NCBI GenBank assembly: GCA_028696165.1
Contig: JAQVHQ010000028.1
Coordinates: 1 to 43,507 of the forward strand
Origin: Lachnospiraceae bacterium
Lineage (GTDB): Bacteria; Bacillota; Clostridia; Lachnospirales; Lachnospiraceae
Reading direction: 5' to 3'
Length of the DNA: 43,507 bases
Below the pieces are notes generated by a model, which saw only the letters and a program-made list of their open reading frames with translations, did not search any database and was not told the DNA's origin. This document shows positions 34,386-43,409 of the stretch, one piece after another. Positions within the stretch are counted from its first letter, which is position 1, and the number at the start of each line of letters is the position of its first letter. The position numbers were made by a program, and so were the translations under genes.

Positions 34386-35312
34386 CTATTTTACTGAGTA
34401 CTCTGCTTCTATCTCATACACACGTCTGTATAAAAATTCATTAGCCGGCACTGGCAAGTCATGTTTCTTTGCCAGTTTCATCACTGTACCTGCAAACAAT
34501 TCCACTTCCGAAGGTCTCTTATTGATTCGATCCTGTCCCATGGATGGAGTGGCTTCCGGAGAAAGTGTCTTAATGAGATTTATATATTGTTTCAAATCCG
34601 CCTCACTTAAATCCACTCCTTCTGTATTAGCCAGTAGGACTACTTCACGCATAGCGCCAACCAAAGTCATAACTGCCTCACTGCCCTGCTTCATAGCACC
34701 TGCATAGTCCGTTCCATATACCATACATGTCTGATTAACGCCTACATTCAGCATGAATTTTCCCCACATACGATGACGGATATTTTCTTCAATCACATAG
34801 GGAATCTCACACATATCAAAAAATGTTGTCAGGCTGTCTAATCGTTCCTGTTTTGATGCATCCATTACCCCCACACAGAGTTGACCTGCTTTCGTATACT
34901 GCAGATTGGTTCCAAAATGCATGGCATCCATGCCCTGGGCAACCGTATCAATAATCTGATCTTTTCCATAACGCTCACCAATAATATCTTCACTGGTAAT
35001 ACCATTCATTACAGAGATAATCGTGGTGTTCTCATCAATTGAAGTTTTCATGGTATCTAATGCTGCTTCTAATCCCGTGTATTTTACTGCAGTAATCAGC
35101 AAATCACAGGGCTTTGCCTCCTCTACTGTACACTTATGAAATCTCACCGGTTTACCGTTTACTTTATAAACTGCATCTTTGCTGCGTTCATAGCGTTCTT
35201 TATCCATTACGTAGGTAACATGTTCAGAATCTATGTGTTTCATAATCATGTCTCCAAAAAGCATTCCCAATGCACCCATACCTATAATATTTACTGTTTC
35301 TATTCTTTTCAT
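34386..35312 (-). CDS. panE: 2-dehydropantoate 2-reductase (PanE/ApbA family)
   Basis: This 308-residue NADPH-dependent reductase has the nucleotide motif GMGALG (11-16). A lysine in ITAVKYTGLEAAL and the MNGITSEDIIGERYG block are typical of ketopantoate reductase. The C-terminal helical domain ends with PANEFLYRRVYEIE. It would reduce ketopantoate to pantoate in pantothenate and coenzyme A synthesis, though paralogues act on other 2-keto acids. It starts 19 bases after the DbpA-type helicase stop and ends 13 bases before the esterase. No other pan genes are in view, so the exact substrate is not certain. Confidence 0.85.
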   Translation of the reverse strand: MKRIETVNIIGMGALGMLFGDMIMKHIDSEHVTYVMDKERYERSKDAVYKVNGKPVRFHKCTVEEAKPCDLLITAVKYTGLEAALDTMKTSIDENTTIISVMNGITSEDIIGERYGKDQIIDTVAQGMDAMHFGTNLQYTKAGQLCVGVMDASKQERLDSLTTFFDMCEIPYVIEENIRHRMWGKFMLNVGVNQTCMVYGTDYAGAMKQGSEAVMTLVGAMREVVLLANTEGVDLSEADLKQYINLIKTLSPEATPSMGQDRINKRPSEVELFAGTVMKLAKKHDLPVPANEFLYRRVYEIEAEYSVK

Positions 35313-35331
35313 CTTTATCTTGTCTCCCTAT

Positions 35332-36792
35332 CTATTTCTTTCCCATATGAATTTTACGTAATTTTCCTTTGACAGGCTTCTTTAGAAGGACCTCATATAC
35401 TTTCTGTCCCTTACCATTTAAAATTTCCACATAAGAAATGCTGTCCCTTACATCAATGACACCGATGTCTTCGGCAGTCAGTCCCTCTATTGCACAGATG
35501 CTTCCCACGATATCTCCGGCACGCATCTTGGATTTCTTACCTCCGCCTATACTCAGTCTGGTTATCATGCCTTCAAATGCAGCACCTTTTCCAGCTTTCA
35601 ATACAACTTTCTCTTTCTGTCTTTTCGCAAATATCTGCTGCTGGGAGCCCGTCGCTTCCAACGTATCTACAGCTAAAGGCTCCATATGGACTTTACTGTA
35701 GGCCTCCACTTCCTCTTTTACTCTTCTCTCTGAGGATTGTATAAAGCTTATGGCGATGCCACTCTTTCCATTTCTTGCACTGCGCCCTATGCGGTGTATA
35801 TAATTTTCTCTTTTTGTAGGGAAATCATAGTTAATGACATGAGTGATATCCGGAAAATCTATCCCGCGGGCCGCTACATCTGTGGTAATAAATATGTGAA
35901 ATTTTCCCTGACGGAAATCACCGATTGCATACAGACGGTCTCTCTGTTCCATACCTCCATGAAGCATACCACAGCGAATATGTTTGCGTCGCAGCTTCTG
36001 ATATAAAGCATTTACCATCTCTCTGGTCTCACAAAAAATCATGCAGTCTCCCGGATTTTCTTTCTGCAAAATCTTCATAAGCAAATCGAATTTTTCTTCA
36101 TTCTCCACTTCGCAGGCAAACTGCTCGATACTGCTTACTGTCTCAGTCTCAGATTCTACTGTCACATGAACTGCTTCCGGCATAAATTCTGCAGTCAGCT
36201 CTTCGATTCGTGACCCCAGGGTGGCAGAAAACAAGGCTCGGGTTATCTTCCCCGATGCCTCCTGAACCTTTGAAATAATAGCTTCCACCTCATCAAAAAA
36301 GCCCATGTCCAACATCAAATCTGCCTCATCTATAATCAGATATCGAATCTTATCCAACTCGAGGCTTTCTCTTCGAATATGATCCATCACACGCCCCGGG
36401 GTTCCTACTACAATATGGCTCTTTTGTTTCAATGACAGGACTTCTTTATCCACTGGCATACCGCCAAAGATAACCGGGACTTTCAATCGGCGCTTTCTGC
36501 CCAGCTGAAATACTTCTTCCTGCACCTGAACAGCCAGTTCTCTGGTAGGCTCTAAGATCAGTGCCTGAGGTGCATTTTCTTCCCATATGACCTGATCACA
36601 GACAGGTATTCCAAAAGCAGCTGTCTTCCCACTTCCGGTTTGTGATTTGCCCACTACATCTTTGCCTTCCAACAAAAGCGGTACAACCTGCTCCTGAATA
36701 GGGGTTACCTTAAGATAACCCAGGATTTCAAGGGTTTCGCATGTTTCTTTGGTTAAGTTGAATCTGGTGAAATCAGTCTTTTTATTTCCCAT
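35332..36792 (-). CDS. dbpA: DEAD-box RNA helicase of the DbpA type
   Basis: This 486-residue protein has the full helicase core: the Q motif (TPIQEQ), SQTGSGKT (50-57), PTRELA, DEAD (155-158), SAT, and HRIGRSARNGKSG. A C-terminal domain from about 405 (MITRLSIGGGKKSKMRAGDI) resembles the DbpA RNA-binding domain. In Bacillus and E. coli that domain directs the enzyme to a 23S rRNA hairpin for 50S subunit assembly. A lysine-rich tail follows. It is the upstream gene of a likely operon with the PanE-like reductase and esterase. Confidence 0.92.
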   Translation of the reverse strand: MGNKKTDFTRFNLTKETCETLEILGYLKVTPIQEQVVPLLLEGKDVVGKSQTGSGKTAAFGIPVCDQVIWEENAPQALILEPTRELAVQVQEEVFQLGRKRRLKVPVIFGGMPVDKEVLSLKQKSHIVVGTPGRVMDHIRRESLELDKIRYLIIDEADLMLDMGFFDEVEAIISKVQEASGKITRALFSATLGSRIEELTAEFMPEAVHVTVESETETVSSIEQFACEVENEEKFDLLMKILQKENPGDCMIFCETREMVNALYQKLRRKHIRCGMLHGGMEQRDRLYAIGDFRQGKFHIFITTDVAARGIDFPDITHVINYDFPTKRENYIHRIGRSARNGKSGIAISFIQSSERRVKEEVEAYSKVHMEPLAVDTLEATGSQQQIFAKRQKEKVVLKAGKGAAFEGMITRLSIGGGKKSKMRAGDIVGSICAIEGLTAEDIGVIDVRDSISYVEILNGKGQKVYEVLLKKPVKGKLRKIHMGKK

Positions 36793-36855
36793 ATATACCG
36801 CCTTTGTATTAAATTTCGTTTACTGTATATCATACCATACTCATAGAAATCATAT

Positions 36856-37416
36856 CTATACTTCTTTCATATATTTCTCTGTTATCTTCATTATCTTTCT
36901 CATATTTTCCAAATCTGTTGACACATTCCCTGTTTCCATCGAATGATTTGCATCTTCAAAAATATACAACGGCAATTTCTTCTGTTCACATGCTTTCTCC
37001 ACAATATCCGTCTCTACCCAGGGATCAGCCGTTCCATGAAAGATTATCCCCTCCTGCTCAAGGAAACCAAAAGTAGCTTCCACCGGTGTATATAGGATAT
37101 GTCTTGCGTCGATTTCATGCTCTTTAGCATAAGCGGATGCCACCACCGTACCTACACTTTTGGAGATAAAGAGTATCCGGTTATACTGTGAAAAATCAGT
37201 CTCCAGAAGTATCTTTTCAGCCTGCTCCATGGCAGATAAAAAGGCTTGTTCCATCTTCCTGGCATTCCCTTTTATTCCCGCTTCAAACCCTGTATATGGT
37301 ACAGGAACCACTTCATAATTATAATTACGTGCCAGCTTTCCTGCATAATATAGCAGTGGCTTATCTACATGATAGCCTATCCCTGGAAATAGAATGGCAA
37401 TTTTTCTTTCTTTCAT
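36856..37416 (-). CDS. Small alpha/beta hydrolase
   Basis: This 186-residue protein of the compact alpha/beta hydrolase kind has a likely triad of Ser87 (ISKSVG), Asp131 (HGTADPWV) and His158 (ANHSME). It has no signal peptide. The nucleophile elbow is SKSVG rather than the common GxSxG, a form seen in RBBP9/YdeN-like and dienelactone-hydrolase-like small proteins. The substrate is unknown. It lies upstream of dbpA on the same strand with about 63 bases between them. Confidence 0.8.
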   Translation of the reverse strand: MKERKIAILFPGIGYHVDKPLLYYAGKLARNYNYEVVPVPYTGFEAGIKGNARKMEQAFLSAMEQAEKILLETDFSQYNRILFISKSVGTVVASAYAKEHEIDARHILYTPVEATFGFLEQEGIIFHGTADPWVETDIVEKACEQKKLPLYIFEDANHSMETGNVSTDLENMRKIMKITEKYMKEV

Positions 37417-37492
37417 CTTGTTATACCTCTTTTTATCTTTTACATCGTTGGGTAAATTAACCCCTGGATTTTGAAGCCTTTATTAAGATTAT

Positions 37493-37555
37493 ATATTATT
37501 CTAATAATATTATAAAGAAATATCTTCTTCGTATAGATATACGGTATAGATATAC
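37493..37555. repeat. AT-rich palindrome and short direct repeat
   Basis: ATATTATT-CT-AATAATAT (37493-37510) is a perfect inverted repeat. GTATAGATATAC then occurs at 37531-37542 and 37544-37555. These lie in the 260-base gap upstream of the small hydrolase, whose promoter (TATAAT on the minus strand) probably overlaps the palindrome. Confidence 0.55.
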
Positions 37556-37589
37556 AGATAATTAGTCAGATTCCTTGTATTTAAATAAA

Positions 37590-37634
37590 AAGATGGTATT
37601 AAAAAGAAAAATCCACTCTTTTTAACACCATCTT
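37590..37634 (-). terminator. Terminator of the xylulokinase/ABC operon
   Basis: On the minus strand AAGATGGT-N-TTAAAAAGA pairs with TCTTTTTAA-N-ACCATCTT and is followed by TTTATTT. It is about 43 bases after the xylB stop. Confidence 0.88.
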
Positions 37635-37676
37635 ATACCCTATAATATTTTATATTATTCTTGTGAAACTTGTCGA

Positions 37677-39158
37677 TTACATCAAATCTTTTGTTCGGCC
37701 ATACAATTCTTTGTAGCATGCATAGGTTTTTGCATACACTTCCCGATTATCTGCATTTGGGGTATACACTTTGTCACCCATAGTGACAAACCTTCTAACG
37801 CCCTCTTTTAGCGAAGGCAACACGCCTGCTCCTACTGCTGCTAAAATGCAGCTTCCAAGACACGCCTGCTCCTTCACTGTACTTGCATATATTTCTTTTT
37901 CTAATATATCTGCCTGAATCTGAAGCCATACTTCAGACATAGCCCCTCCTCCAGAGGCAATCATTGTGGATGCATCAATACCTAATTCTTTCAAAATTTC
38001 CAAACAATCCTTCAGGCCATAGATTACCCCTTCCATAACAGCTCTCAGAAAGTGTTCCTGACCATGCCTTAATTTTAATCCAAAGAACATGCCTTTTGCA
38101 TTGGAATCCATATGCGGTGTTCTTTCACCGGACAGATAGGGAAGATATATCAGCCCATCTGCCCCGGCATTTACAGCCGCTGCTGCGGAATTGACGACAT
38201 CATAGTTTTCTACATGAAGCACTTTATTCTTAATCCAATTTAATGACATCCCGCTGCAAAGAGTTGCCCCATATATAGTATATCCGCCTCTCATTGCATG
38301 ACAAAAAGTATTTGTTCGCATTTTTTTATCATACAAGGGCGCATCAATAAATGCAGAAATCTGTCCCCCTGTTCCGATATTACTAATCAGCGTTCCTGAC
38401 TCAACCACTCCATTTCCAATGCTCTGTGCAGGCTGGTCGCCTGTACCGTAAATTACAGGAATTCCTGCTGATAGCCCTGTTTCCTTTGCACATAAATTGC
38501 TGATAGTTCCTGCTATATCGCACGACTCATGTACTTTGGGAAAGATTTCCTTCGGAAGATGGAAACGCTCGATTATCTCCCAGGCCCAGTCCCGCTTTGC
38601 TGTTGAAAAAATACCAGTGGAAGAAGCATCCACTACTTCCACTCCCACTTCACCTGTCATCATCAGCCTGATGTAATCCTTGGGACACATCACATATTTT
38701 ATCTTTGAAAAAACATGCGGTTCCATATCTTTCACCCATAACAAGGACGGAAAAGCAAAACCGCTACTGACTCGATTGCGAAAAACATCACCCATTTCAG
38801 ACTCAGTAAGAATGTTATTAATATCTGTTATCTGCTTTTTTGTACGCTGATCCAGCCAGATAATTGCAGGTCTTACAGGTACTAGATTCTTATCTATCAT
38901 AACAAGACCATGCATCTGACCAGAATACCCTACAGCAGCAATACTCTCATAAGCACTTTTGTAATGTGTCCTCAGCCAGTTTAGTACTTCCACTAATGAC
39001 TGCCACCACATCTTCGGCTCTTGTTCTGCATAATCAGGTTTTGGAATATCTACATCATAAGCTTTGGACCGCACAGCAACTACACCCTGATTTACATCCA
39101 ACAACATCGCTTTTATGCTGGATGTTCCAATATCTATCCCCAGAATAACATTTTTCAT
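37677..39158 (-). CDS. xylB: FGGY carbohydrate kinase, xylulokinase-like
   Basis: This 493-residue sugar kinase opens with GIDIGTSSIKAMLLD (phosphate-binding loop). It carries the GQMHG motif usual in xylulokinases, the catalytic Asp241 in YGTGDQPAQ, and ASGGGAMSEVWLQIQADIL in the C-terminal domain. It would phosphorylate D-xylulose or a related keto-pentose with ATP. It is the last gene of an operon with a pentose-type ABC importer and an esterase, and ends at a strong terminator. No xylose isomerase is in the window, so the sugar could be another pentose or a polyol. Confidence 0.88.
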   Translation of the reverse strand: MKNVILGIDIGTSSIKAMLLDVNQGVVAVRSKAYDVDIPKPDYAEQEPKMWWQSLVEVLNWLRTHYKSAYESIAAVGYSGQMHGLVMIDKNLVPVRPAIIWLDQRTKKQITDINNILTESEMGDVFRNRVSSGFAFPSLLWVKDMEPHVFSKIKYVMCPKDYIRLMMTGEVGVEVVDASSTGIFSTAKRDWAWEIIERFHLPKEIFPKVHESCDIAGTISNLCAKETGLSAGIPVIYGTGDQPAQSIGNGVVESGTLISNIGTGGQISAFIDAPLYDKKMRTNTFCHAMRGGYTIYGATLCSGMSLNWIKNKVLHVENYDVVNSAAAAVNAGADGLIYLPYLSGERTPHMDSNAKGMFFGLKLRHGQEHFLRAVMEGVIYGLKDCLEILKELGIDASTMIASGGGAMSEVWLQIQADILEKEIYASTVKEQACLGSCILAAVGAGVLPSLKEGVRRFVTMGDKVYTPNADNREVYAKTYACYKELYGRTKDLM

Positions 39159-39185
39159 TCCGTCCTCCTGTTTCCAGCTTTTTTA

Positions 39186-40127
39186 TCACATACCATATAC
39201 TGCTTTAATTTTCTCACTAACACACCGTATACTGTCTGCACCTGGTTTATTACCCATATGTATAAATCCGTGCGGCATACCCTGAAAGAGTCTGATATCC
39301 ACATCTACTCCTGCCTGTATCAAGGCGTTTGCATACCGCAATATATCATCCAACAGGAAATCACAGGTACCCATAATAAGCATGGTTGGCGGCATCATTT
39401 CCTTTTGCTGATCATATATCGGAGAAATATATGGCTGCTTTATCAACTCACTTTTCCCTTCTTCTGGAAATATGGTTGCCGGAAGATTTACATTCGGCAC
39501 ATCATCTTCACATTCAAATCCTATATTGGGATAATACAGTATTTGTTGTATAATCTTAGGACCTTGCTTTTCTCTAAAATAAATATCAAGCCCCAATACC
39601 ATATTACCACCAGCAGAATCTCCCACTAGAACCACCTGATCATATTTAGCCCCATAACTGGCAGCACGCTTTTCAATTTCAACGTATGCCGCAAATACGT
39701 CTTCAAACGGTGTAGGCAATTTGACGCCGCCAAGAGCCATTCGATATTCGATGCTAAAAACAATGCATTCACTTTCCAGTGCTATTTCGGAGCATTCATA
39801 ATCATAGCATTCTTTGTTAAGGTTAAACCAACCACCACCGTGAATATATACAACTGCTGGAATATCCCCTGTTTTTCCTTTGGGTTTATATACAGATATT
39901 TTACCAGTATAATCTCCATTCTTATACTCAAAATCTGGCATCCTTTCCACATCCGGAAGCGGGGCTCCATTTCGCATCACATCTCTTTGATAGATGATAC
40001 GCTTTTTATTAAATTCACCAACGCTTTCCGGTTCCGGTTCTCCCTCAAATTCAAAGAATTTCTGGGCTTTATCTGACACCTCTCTATCGTATATTTCAAA
40101 TAATTTTTTGTATTTTTCAAATGCCAT
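39186..40127 (-). CDS. Alpha/beta hydrolase (HSL-type), probable acetylesterase
   Basis: This 313-residue esterase has HGGG at His96 (VVYIHGGGWF), Ser171 in GDSAGGN and a C-terminal PHGFIHMG with the likely catalytic His. GGAAGG lies 8 bases before the ATG at 40127, so this start is preferred over the TTG at 40133. It lies 14 bases after the ABC permease stop and 27 bases before the kinase start. This tight spacing points to a role in removing acyl groups from the imported sugar or glycoside. It is cytoplasmic. Confidence 0.88.
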   Translation of the reverse strand: MAFEKYKKLFEIYDREVSDKAQKFFEFEGEPEPESVGEFNKKRIIYQRDVMRNGAPLPDVERMPDFEYKNGDYTGKISVYKPKGKTGDIPAVVYIHGGGWFNLNKECYDYECSEIALESECIVFSIEYRMALGGVKLPTPFEDVFAAYVEIEKRAASYGAKYDQVVLVGDSAGGNMVLGLDIYFREKQGPKIIQQILYYPNIGFECEDDVPNVNLPATIFPEEGKSELIKQPYISPIYDQQKEMMPPTMLIMGTCDFLLDDILRYANALIQAGVDVDIRLFQGMPHGFIHMGNKPGADSIRCVSEKIKAVYGM

Positions 40128-40141
40128 CTTCAAGCCCTTCC

Positions 40142-41122
40142 TTAAACGTTTTTAACTTTTCCAAAAAGATTATTGAAAACATGTTCTTTCTTCAATGTAT
40201 CAATACCAACTGCTATTAAAATAATAATTCCTTTCGCTATTAACTGTGTCTGATAAGATGCGCCAACCAGATTCAATCCATTAGATATAACACCAATTAC
40301 AATTGCTCCAATCAATGTTCCACCAATTGTACCGGCACCTCCTTCAAAAGAAACTCCACCTAATACAGAGGCTGCAATTGCATCACCTTCATATCCCACA
40401 CCAACTGTAGGCTGTCCTGAATACATCTTTGCAGCTAATACAACGCCTGCGATTGCAGCTAAAACTCCACATAAACTATAACAGAACATTCTTGTTTTTT
40501 TCGTGTTAATTCCGGCATATTCCGCTGCACGTTCGTTACCTCCGGTTGCATAAATATGTTGTCCTAATACCGTTTTATTCATAATCAGCCAACACAGCAG
40601 CATAATCACACCCATTACTATAACCGGCACAGGTACTGCTCCAATATAACCGGTTCCTAATTTGCTGAATGCAATATTTTTACATGCAACAGATGAGCCA
40701 TTACTTACAACATAGGCAAGTCCACTGTAGATATTAAAGCTTGCCAAAGTCACAACAAATGGAACAATTTTAACAACAGTTACACAAAATCCGTTGATGA
40801 GTCCGGCTAATAATCCGGTGAGCAATGCGAGAATAACTGCTATTGCTACTGGCATACCGCTATTTATCAACACAACAGATGTACATCCACTCATTGCAAC
40901 TACTCCACCTACAGACAAATCAATTCCACCTACAATAATCAACTGTGTTATTCCAAATGCAATCAATGCATTAATAGATATCTGACGCAGAATATTAATC
41001 CAGTTATTTTGCGTAGCAAATGCCGGTGAGACAAATGATAATGCAATACACAGTATTAAAAGTGCTGCCAGAATTCCTCCATATCGCTTAAAATAAGCTT
41101 TAACCATATTCAAAATTTTCAT
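40142..41122 (-). CDS. Sugar ABC transporter permease (RbsC-like)
   Basis: This 326-residue membrane protein is of the ribose/xylose/galactose permease family. It has about eight to ten hydrophobic segments and family motifs GGIDLSVGGVVAMSG and GGNERAAEYAGI near the middle. It forms the channel for sugar uptake with the ATPase encoded just upstream (25 bases between stop and start). The substrate is inferred to be a pentose or pentoside from the xylulokinase-like gene downstream. Confidence 0.92.
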   Translation of the reverse strand: MKILNMVKAYFKRYGGILAALLILCIALSFVSPAFATQNNWINILRQISINALIAFGITQLIIVGGIDLSVGGVVAMSGCTSVVLINSGMPVAIAVILALLTGLLAGLINGFCVTVVKIVPFVVTLASFNIYSGLAYVVSNGSSVACKNIAFSKLGTGYIGAVPVPVIVMGVIMLLCWLIMNKTVLGQHIYATGGNERAAEYAGINTKKTRMFCYSLCGVLAAIAGVVLAAKMYSGQPTVGVGYEGDAIAASVLGGVSFEGGAGTIGGTLIGAIVIGVISNGLNLVGASYQTQLIAKGIIILIAVGIDTLKKEHVFNNLFGKVKNV

Positions 41123-41147
41123 GATATTACCATCCTTTATAACTTAT

Positions 41148-42635
41148 TTATTTGCCGCCCATTGCATAGTACATTACCTGTTCCTGGGTTACATCGTCTG
41201 ACATCTCGATAATACTTTGCAGATTACCTTCATAAAGTACTGCAAGCCTCGTACTGATGCGCATTACTTCTGGAAGATCTGAAGAAATCATAATAACGGA
41301 AATTCCTTCTTCTGTAATTTGATGTATCAGACTATATATCTCTGCCTTTGCCGCAACATCAATTCCCCTTGTGGGTTCATCTAATATCAGTATATCCGGC
41401 TTACAGGCAAGCCATTTTGATATAACTATTTTCTGCTGATTTCCTCCACTTAGATTTTCAGCTTTTTGATCTGGTCCATGCATACGTATAGAAAGTTTAT
41501 GGGAATATTCCTCCACCATTTCCTGTTCTGCTTTTACATTTACATGCAAAAAACGAATATATTTTTCTAACTGTGGAAGCAGCATGTTAAATCGCACGGT
41601 ATTACTTAATACCAGACCGCATTCCTTTCGGTCTTCTGGAACTAATACAATTCCATTATCAATCGCCTGACGCATATTTTTATTCTTTATCTCTTTACCA
41701 TTTAACAATATGGAGCCTGATTTTATCTTATCAATCCCTACTATGGCATTCATAGTCTCTGTTCGGCCTGCTCCAACTAATCCGGCAAAGCCTAGAATCT
41801 CACCTTTTTTTAATTGAAATGAGATATTATGCACTTTGTCTGTTTCAAGATTTTTTACTTCAAGTATTGCCTCTTTCCCTTGCGGCCGTATTTTTTCATT
41901 AAAAGACTCATCCAGATTTCTTCCTACCATAAGTTTGATAATACCATCTTCATCAATATCTTTTACCTCACTGGTACCTGCCAGATGCCCATCTCTTAAG
42001 ACAGTAAGTCTGTCACAGATTTCAAAAGTTTCCTCCATTCGATGCGATATGTATATAATAGAAGTTCCCTGCTCTTTCAATCTGCGTATATGTCCAAATA
42101 AATTCTCTATTTCTGAAATAGTAAGGGATGAGGTCGGTTCATCCATGATGATTACTTTAACATCCTGAGAAAGAGCTTTGATTATCTCTACCATCTGCTG
42201 CTGTGCAATATTTAAGTCTTTTAATTTTGTATTTACATCTATATTCAGGTCGAATTCCTTCATTAACTGAAGTGCGCGTTCCTCACGCTCTTTTTTCTTT
42301 ACAATTCCAAATTTTGCAGGAACGTGTGCAAGAAAAATATTTTCGGCAATTGTCATTTCCGGCACTGCACATATTTCCTGGTGAATCAGTGCAATTCCCA
42401 GTCCCATCGCATCCTGCACAGATTTAATAGAAACCTTCTGTCCATAAAATTCAATTGTGCCGCCATCCGTCGAATAAATGCCAGACAATATTTTCATCAG
42501 AGTTGACTTTCCAGCTCCATTTTCTCCCATAAGTGCATGTACTTCACCTGGTTTCAGACAAAAGCTTACGTCTTTTAATACTTCGACCTTTGAAAAAGCT
42601 TTATTGATATGTTCCATTTTTACAGCATATTCCAT
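41148..42635 (-). CDS. Sugar ABC transporter ATPase (RbsA/XylG-like)
   Basis: This 495-residue double ATPase has GENGAGKST (37-45) as a normal first Walker A. The second half has a degenerate Walker A (GLVGAGRTE) but a good signature, LSGGNQQK, and ILDEPTRGIDV. This asymmetry is normal for the RbsA/MglA/XylG family. It drives uptake by the neighbouring permease. It starts 39 bases after the binding-protein stop, and GAGG precedes the ATG. Confidence 0.93.
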   Translation of the reverse strand: MEYAVKMEHINKAFSKVEVLKDVSFCLKPGEVHALMGENGAGKSTLMKILSGIYSTDGGTIEFYGQKVSIKSVQDAMGLGIALIHQEICAVPEMTIAENIFLAHVPAKFGIVKKKEREERALQLMKEFDLNIDVNTKLKDLNIAQQQMVEIIKALSQDVKVIIMDEPTSSLTISEIENLFGHIRRLKEQGTSIIYISHRMEETFEICDRLTVLRDGHLAGTSEVKDIDEDGIIKLMVGRNLDESFNEKIRPQGKEAILEVKNLETDKVHNISFQLKKGEILGFAGLVGAGRTETMNAIVGIDKIKSGSILLNGKEIKNKNMRQAIDNGIVLVPEDRKECGLVLSNTVRFNMLLPQLEKYIRFLHVNVKAEQEMVEEYSHKLSIRMHGPDQKAENLSGGNQQKIVISKWLACKPDILILDEPTRGIDVAAKAEIYSLIHQITEEGISVIMISSDLPEVMRISTRLAVLYEGNLQSIIEMSDDVTQEQVMYYAMGGK

Positions 42636-42674
42636 AATATGACCTCTTTTTTTGAATTTGGATTTATAATTTAA

Positions 42675-43409
42675 TTATTCTGGAAGGTTTTCTAAATCAA
42701 TGTATCCAACATCTATAATAATCTCATTATCGATTTCTTCTCCTGAAAGATAAGAGTTTCCTGCTTCTAAAGCAGTCTTTCCCATTTCATACGGGTACTG
42801 TGTGGTAGAACCAAGCATCTCTCCTGCTTTGATTAAATCAATGCCTTCTTCCGAACCATCAAATCCAACAATTTTAATCTGATCTGATTTTCCTGCAGAT
42901 TTTACAGCCGCACTACATCCGATTGCTGCAGGGTCATTGATACAAAATACGCCATCAATATCTGGAGTAGAGATAAGAATGTCTTCCATAACTTCCATAG
43001 CAGTATCCGTCACTGGCATATTGCCATCATAATTAACCAGGGTAACATTTGGATATTTTTCTTTCACTGTGTCGATAAAGCCGCTTCCACGAAGTGCAGC
43101 TACCAGATTTGCATTATATGTATAGGTTACAATTGTTGCATCTTCACCTACTGCTTTGACTAGCGCATCTGCTGCAAGCTGCCCGCCCATATAGTTATCT
43201 GAGCATACGGTACTAAGTACAGAAGAAGCATCTTCTATCGGTGTATCAATCATAATTACCGGTACTCCTGCATTTGTACATTCGATTATTGCAGGGATTA
43301 CTGCATTTGCATCACAGGTTGACAGAAAAAGCATGTCAACATCACGTGATATCATATCCGAGATATTATCAATTTCCTTATTGTAACTGTTCAGAACCCC
43401 CTTGGGGAA
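42675..43409 (-). pseudogene. Sugar-binding protein (RbsB-like), 5'-truncated at the right edge
   Basis: The reading frame encodes the C-terminal roughly 245 residues of a periplasmic sugar-binding protein of the ribose/xylose type (DANAVIPAIIECTNAGVPVIMID, GVFCINDPAAIG, KIVGFDGSEEGI). Family homology begins with about NSYNKEIDNISDMISRDVD. Upstream of this the frame meets a TAG at 43410-43412. No signal peptide or lipobox is present, and the first internal ATG (43355) has no ribosome site. About 80-90 N-terminal residues are missing. Insertion, deletion or a chimeric contig end could explain it. If real, the importer would need another binding protein. Confidence 0.8.

Noticed and set aside
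39021-39629. Plus-strand frame of 202 codons opposite xylB and the esterase
   Set aside because: It runs across two well-supported minus-strand genes and has no RBS.
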